Shown: one piece after another, positions 62,374-64,000 of the stretch
Numbering within the stretch: position 1 is the stretch's first letter
Layout: every line of letters begins with the position of its first letter
Assembly (NCBI RefSeq): GCF_001657475.1
Contig: NZ_LXEY01000016.1
Coordinates: 62,001-126,000 of the forward strand
DNA from: Enteractinococcus helveticum
GTDB taxonomy: Bacteria; Actinomycetota; Actinomycetes; Actinomycetales; Micrococcaceae
DNA length: 64,000 nucleotides
Direction: 5' to 3'
Notes under the pieces: generated by a model
What the model was told of the DNA's origin: nothing
The model's database searches: none
The model's input: only the letters and a program-made list of their open reading frames with translations
Translations under genes and position numbers: made by a program

Positions 62374-63028
62374 CTCTGTTGGGTGCTGCTTGCACCATGG
62401 TCTGCTGGTGCAGTCGCTTGCCGTTATATCGAACACCGGGCACCAGCGGCGTCGACCCATATGCAGTGAAACCCATGCGTTGGAAAAATCGGACGGCACC
62501 CGGATTCTCGACAAGTGTCTGGAGATAACAGCCCGGCGAACCGGCTTGGGTCCAACGATCGAACCAAGCTTCCATCAGGGCGGATCCGGCGCCGGTTCCT
62601 CGTGCTTCTGGAGCAACATTGATGTGCAGATGCGATGGCCAGCGTGCGTCGTCAAAATCTTCTGTGGCGGGTTCTTTGCGAAGTTTGGTCCGCACCGTAT
62701 CAGCGATGGCACGACCGAAAAACACCATACTTTGAGGTCGGAGGGCTAATCGATATTTTCGAATGGCAAGCTCCATGCGGGCGCCTTCGGATGGGAACGT
62801 AGCACTGTCCAGGCACCCGGTGAGATATCCAACCAACGCGCCATCGGCCTCGGCAACAAATAAGGATTCTGGTTCAAGGTCCATATACGGATCCAAGTAG
62901 ACACTCGCCTCGGCTTCTGGGTGTCCCAAGAAGGATCCTGGAGGGGCCCCGTCACCGGCTCTGGCGAAGAGCGTACGCAACTCGGATCGATCTGTTTCAT
63001 CAAAGGGTCGAATCTTTGCTGTACTCAC
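62354..63028 (-). CDS. GNAT-family N-acetyltransferase
   Basis: 224 residues starting at GTG 63028 after GGAGACA. The acetyl-CoA binding signature is HINVAPEARGTGAGSALM (about 136-153), followed by LQTLVENPGAVRFFQRMGF, the usual strand-helix end. A 50-residue insertion after the second strand (PSEGARMELAIRKYRLALRP region) distinguishes it. Substrate unknown; not obviously linked to the putrescine genes. Confidence 0.88.
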   Translation of the reverse strand: MSTAKIRPFDETDRSELRTLFARAGDGAPPGSFLGHPEAEASVYLDPYMDLEPESLFVAEADGALVGYLTGCLDSATFPSEGARMELAIRKYRLALRPQSMVFFGRAIADTVRTKLRKEPATEDFDDARWPSHLHINVAPEARGTGAGSALMEAWFDRWTQAGSPGCYLQTLVENPGAVRFFQRMGFTAYGSTPLVPGVRYNGKRLHQQTMVQAAPNRDAGASH

Positions 63029-63111
63029 GGTTGTCTCCTGTGCTGCGGCAACGACTTGCCGGACATTGATTGATGGTTCTCATAAAGGCCAGCACTCCGC
63101 AGATCCGGTGG

Positions 63112-63744
63112 TTACCAGCGGACTCGAATGCCCAACGGCAGACACATATCAGTAAGCCAGTTTCTGTCGGTCAGTCTGCTGAAAATTTTGGCCACGGAGG
63201 CGTCAGCGGCCAGAGCATCTGATGCAATGCGGTCCCCAAATAATGCAACCGCTACGGTGTCGTTGCAGCGATTACTCATCCACGCTACACCTTCGAACCC
63301 GGCACGGTGTGCAGCTTCTGCCCACTGCACCGTCTGAGGATACGTACGCATGTCATAAGATGTGAGTGCTTGATGTGTGGTACCAAGTGCTCGGAGTCCA
63401 TTGCCCATAAATTTTGCTAATTTCAGCTGCCTAGTTGTACGAAACGCCGCCATGACAGTCCGCATATAGTCTGATGGGATAAGTACCCCGCCCGTGGCTG
63501 GAATATCCCTCAACAGCGTCTCGCATATTGCGGCCTCAGCCGAGTAGGCTGCGTACAAGACCGGAACAATAGCTCCTGCATCATCCGTGAAGAACGCGAA
63601 ACGGGTCGGTTCCCCGTAGCCTGGGTTGAAGTCGGTGACTTGTCGGCCACCGTCATCATGCAGGACCCGGTACAACAGCTGGTGCGCTTCGATTGTGAAG
63701 GTCTCGGCGGCTCGCGGGCCGGTAGGCCACTGTGCTTCTACCAC
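63112..63744 (-). CDS. RES-domain toxin, second system
   Basis: A 210-residue RES-family protein distinct from the one at 44 kb. The conserved Arg is in LLYRVLHDDGGRQ, the FNPGYGEPTRFAFF loop follows, then VPVLYAAYSAEAAICETLLRD with the catalytic Glu, and GFEGVAWMSNRCNDTVAVALF near the C-terminus, where the usual HSR is replaced by MSN. GTG 63744 overlaps the upstream antitoxin stop by 7 nt. It probably depletes NAD+ when unneutralised. Confidence 0.88.
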   Translation of the reverse strand: MVEAQWPTGPRAAETFTIEAHQLLYRVLHDDGGRQVTDFNPGYGEPTRFAFFTDDAGAIVPVLYAAYSAEAAICETLLRDIPATGGVLIPSDYMRTVMAAFRTTRQLKLAKFMGNGLRALGTTHQALTSYDMRTYPQTVQWAEAAHRAGFEGVAWMSNRCNDTVAVALFGDRIASDALAADASVAKIFSRLTDRNWLTDMCLPLGIRVRW

Positions 63745-64000
63745 TGCGTACCAAAACGGCTTTGGAATACCGCCAGCACCTGTGCGGCGTCGTCAATCAC
63801 GTCAACGGGTCGGTTGCCATCCAGGCTCGGCGATCCCAGGAGAAACCATTGAGCTACGTCCTCATCTGACACGCCAAGTTCCGGGGCTACCCGGAGTACG
63901 GCCAGCACCGATTCATAGATTTTCCCGGATTCGGTGAATTGGAAACCCGGATAACGATAGGCGTTACGCCGAGAAATGCCCAAAATTTTTCTGGCTTTCC
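63738..64000 (-). CDS. Antitoxin of the second RES system (C-terminal part)
   Basis: Continues beyond the window; 86 residues are visible. The beginning KARKILGISRRNAYRYP looks like the end of a helix-turn-helix, and the rest (KIYESVLAVLRVAPELGVSDEDVAQWFLL, then a short DUF2384-like C-terminus with PVDVIDDAAQVL) fits the toxin-binding domain of Xre/MbcA antitoxins. It overlaps the RES gene, as in other coupled pairs. Confidence 0.75.
   Translation of the reverse strand, partial: KARKILGISRRNAYRYPGFQFTESGKIYESVLAVLRVAPELGVSDEDVAQWFLLGSPSLDGNRPVDVIDDAAQVLAVFQSRFGTQW

Noticed and set aside
1-64000. CRISPR arrays, tRNA or rRNA genes, prophage or insertion sequences
   Set aside because: No regularly spaced direct repeats, no cloverleaf or rRNA sequence, and no transposase, integrase or phage structural gene was recognised on either strand.

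Overview
This window reads as chromosomal DNA of a moderately GC-rich actinobacterium, most likely in or near the Micrococcaceae. The evidence is the family mix: a BioQ-type TetR with TGAAC-N3-GTTCA operators, a Micrococcus/Kocuria/Rhodococcus-type putrescine oxidase, DUF222/HNH and DUF2267 proteins, and RES toxin modules. GTG and TTG starts and ATGA or GTGA stop-start overlaps are also frequent. I found no rRNA, tRNA, CRISPR array, prophage or insertion sequence. It looks like a catabolism-rich stretch in which small substrate operons each carry their own local regulator.

Layout. 0-10 kb: truncated lipoprotein, nagB, the biotin-uptake operon bioY-ligase-thiolase-bioM-bioN facing bioQ, an acidic membrane protein with a histidine kinase and response regulator, and a VTC/DUF4956 pair. 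10-16 kb: small cupin, trimethylamine monooxygenase preceded by a hairpin-rich leader, an aberrant ATP-sulfurylase-like protein, and a nitrilase-family amidase. 15-19 kb: IclR regulator facing a 3-oxoacid CoA-transferase/thiolase operon. 19-24 kb: DUF2267 protein, aromatic-acid type MFS transporter facing another IclR, and a serine/threonine-type permease. 23-29 kb: aminoaldehyde dehydrogenase, FAD-dependent alditol/aldonolactone-type oxidase, EutH-type permease and a GntR-Cache regulator.

29-36 kb: SulP transporter, a frameshifted DUF2267 copy, SRPBCC and LOG proteins, a secreted tannase-family esterase and an HNH protein. 36-43 kb: LigM-like O-demethylase with an orphan ABC binding protein and a LysR, then a cupin-ureohydrolase-ThDP enzyme operon. 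43-45 kb: exonuclease and RES toxin-antitoxin pair. 45-52 kb: ThDP enzyme, 2-hydroxycarboxylate transporter, HMG-CoA-lyase-like enzyme, class III CoA-transferase and IclR. 52-56 kb: Lrp regulator facing the branched-chain 2-oxoacid dehydrogenase operon. 56-62 kb: TetR facing a putrescine oxidase-Usp-permease-semialdehyde dehydrogenase operon. 62-64 kb: GNAT protein and a second RES toxin-antitoxin pair cut by the window end.

Best candidates for undescribed biology are: (1) the EutH/oxidase/aminoaldehyde dehydrogenase operon with its GntR-Cache regulator, which looks like a B12-independent oxidative route for an amino alcohol; (2) the ATP-sulfurylase homologue that has lost the sulfate-binding QxRN signature and gained a C-terminal domain, next to trimethylamine monooxygenase; (3) the CoA-transferase/lyase/2-hydroxycarboxylate transporter/ThDP cluster; (4) the Asp/Trp-tailed membrane protein whose repeat runs into the start of a sensor kinase. 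All functions come from reading motifs and gene order; no database search was run.
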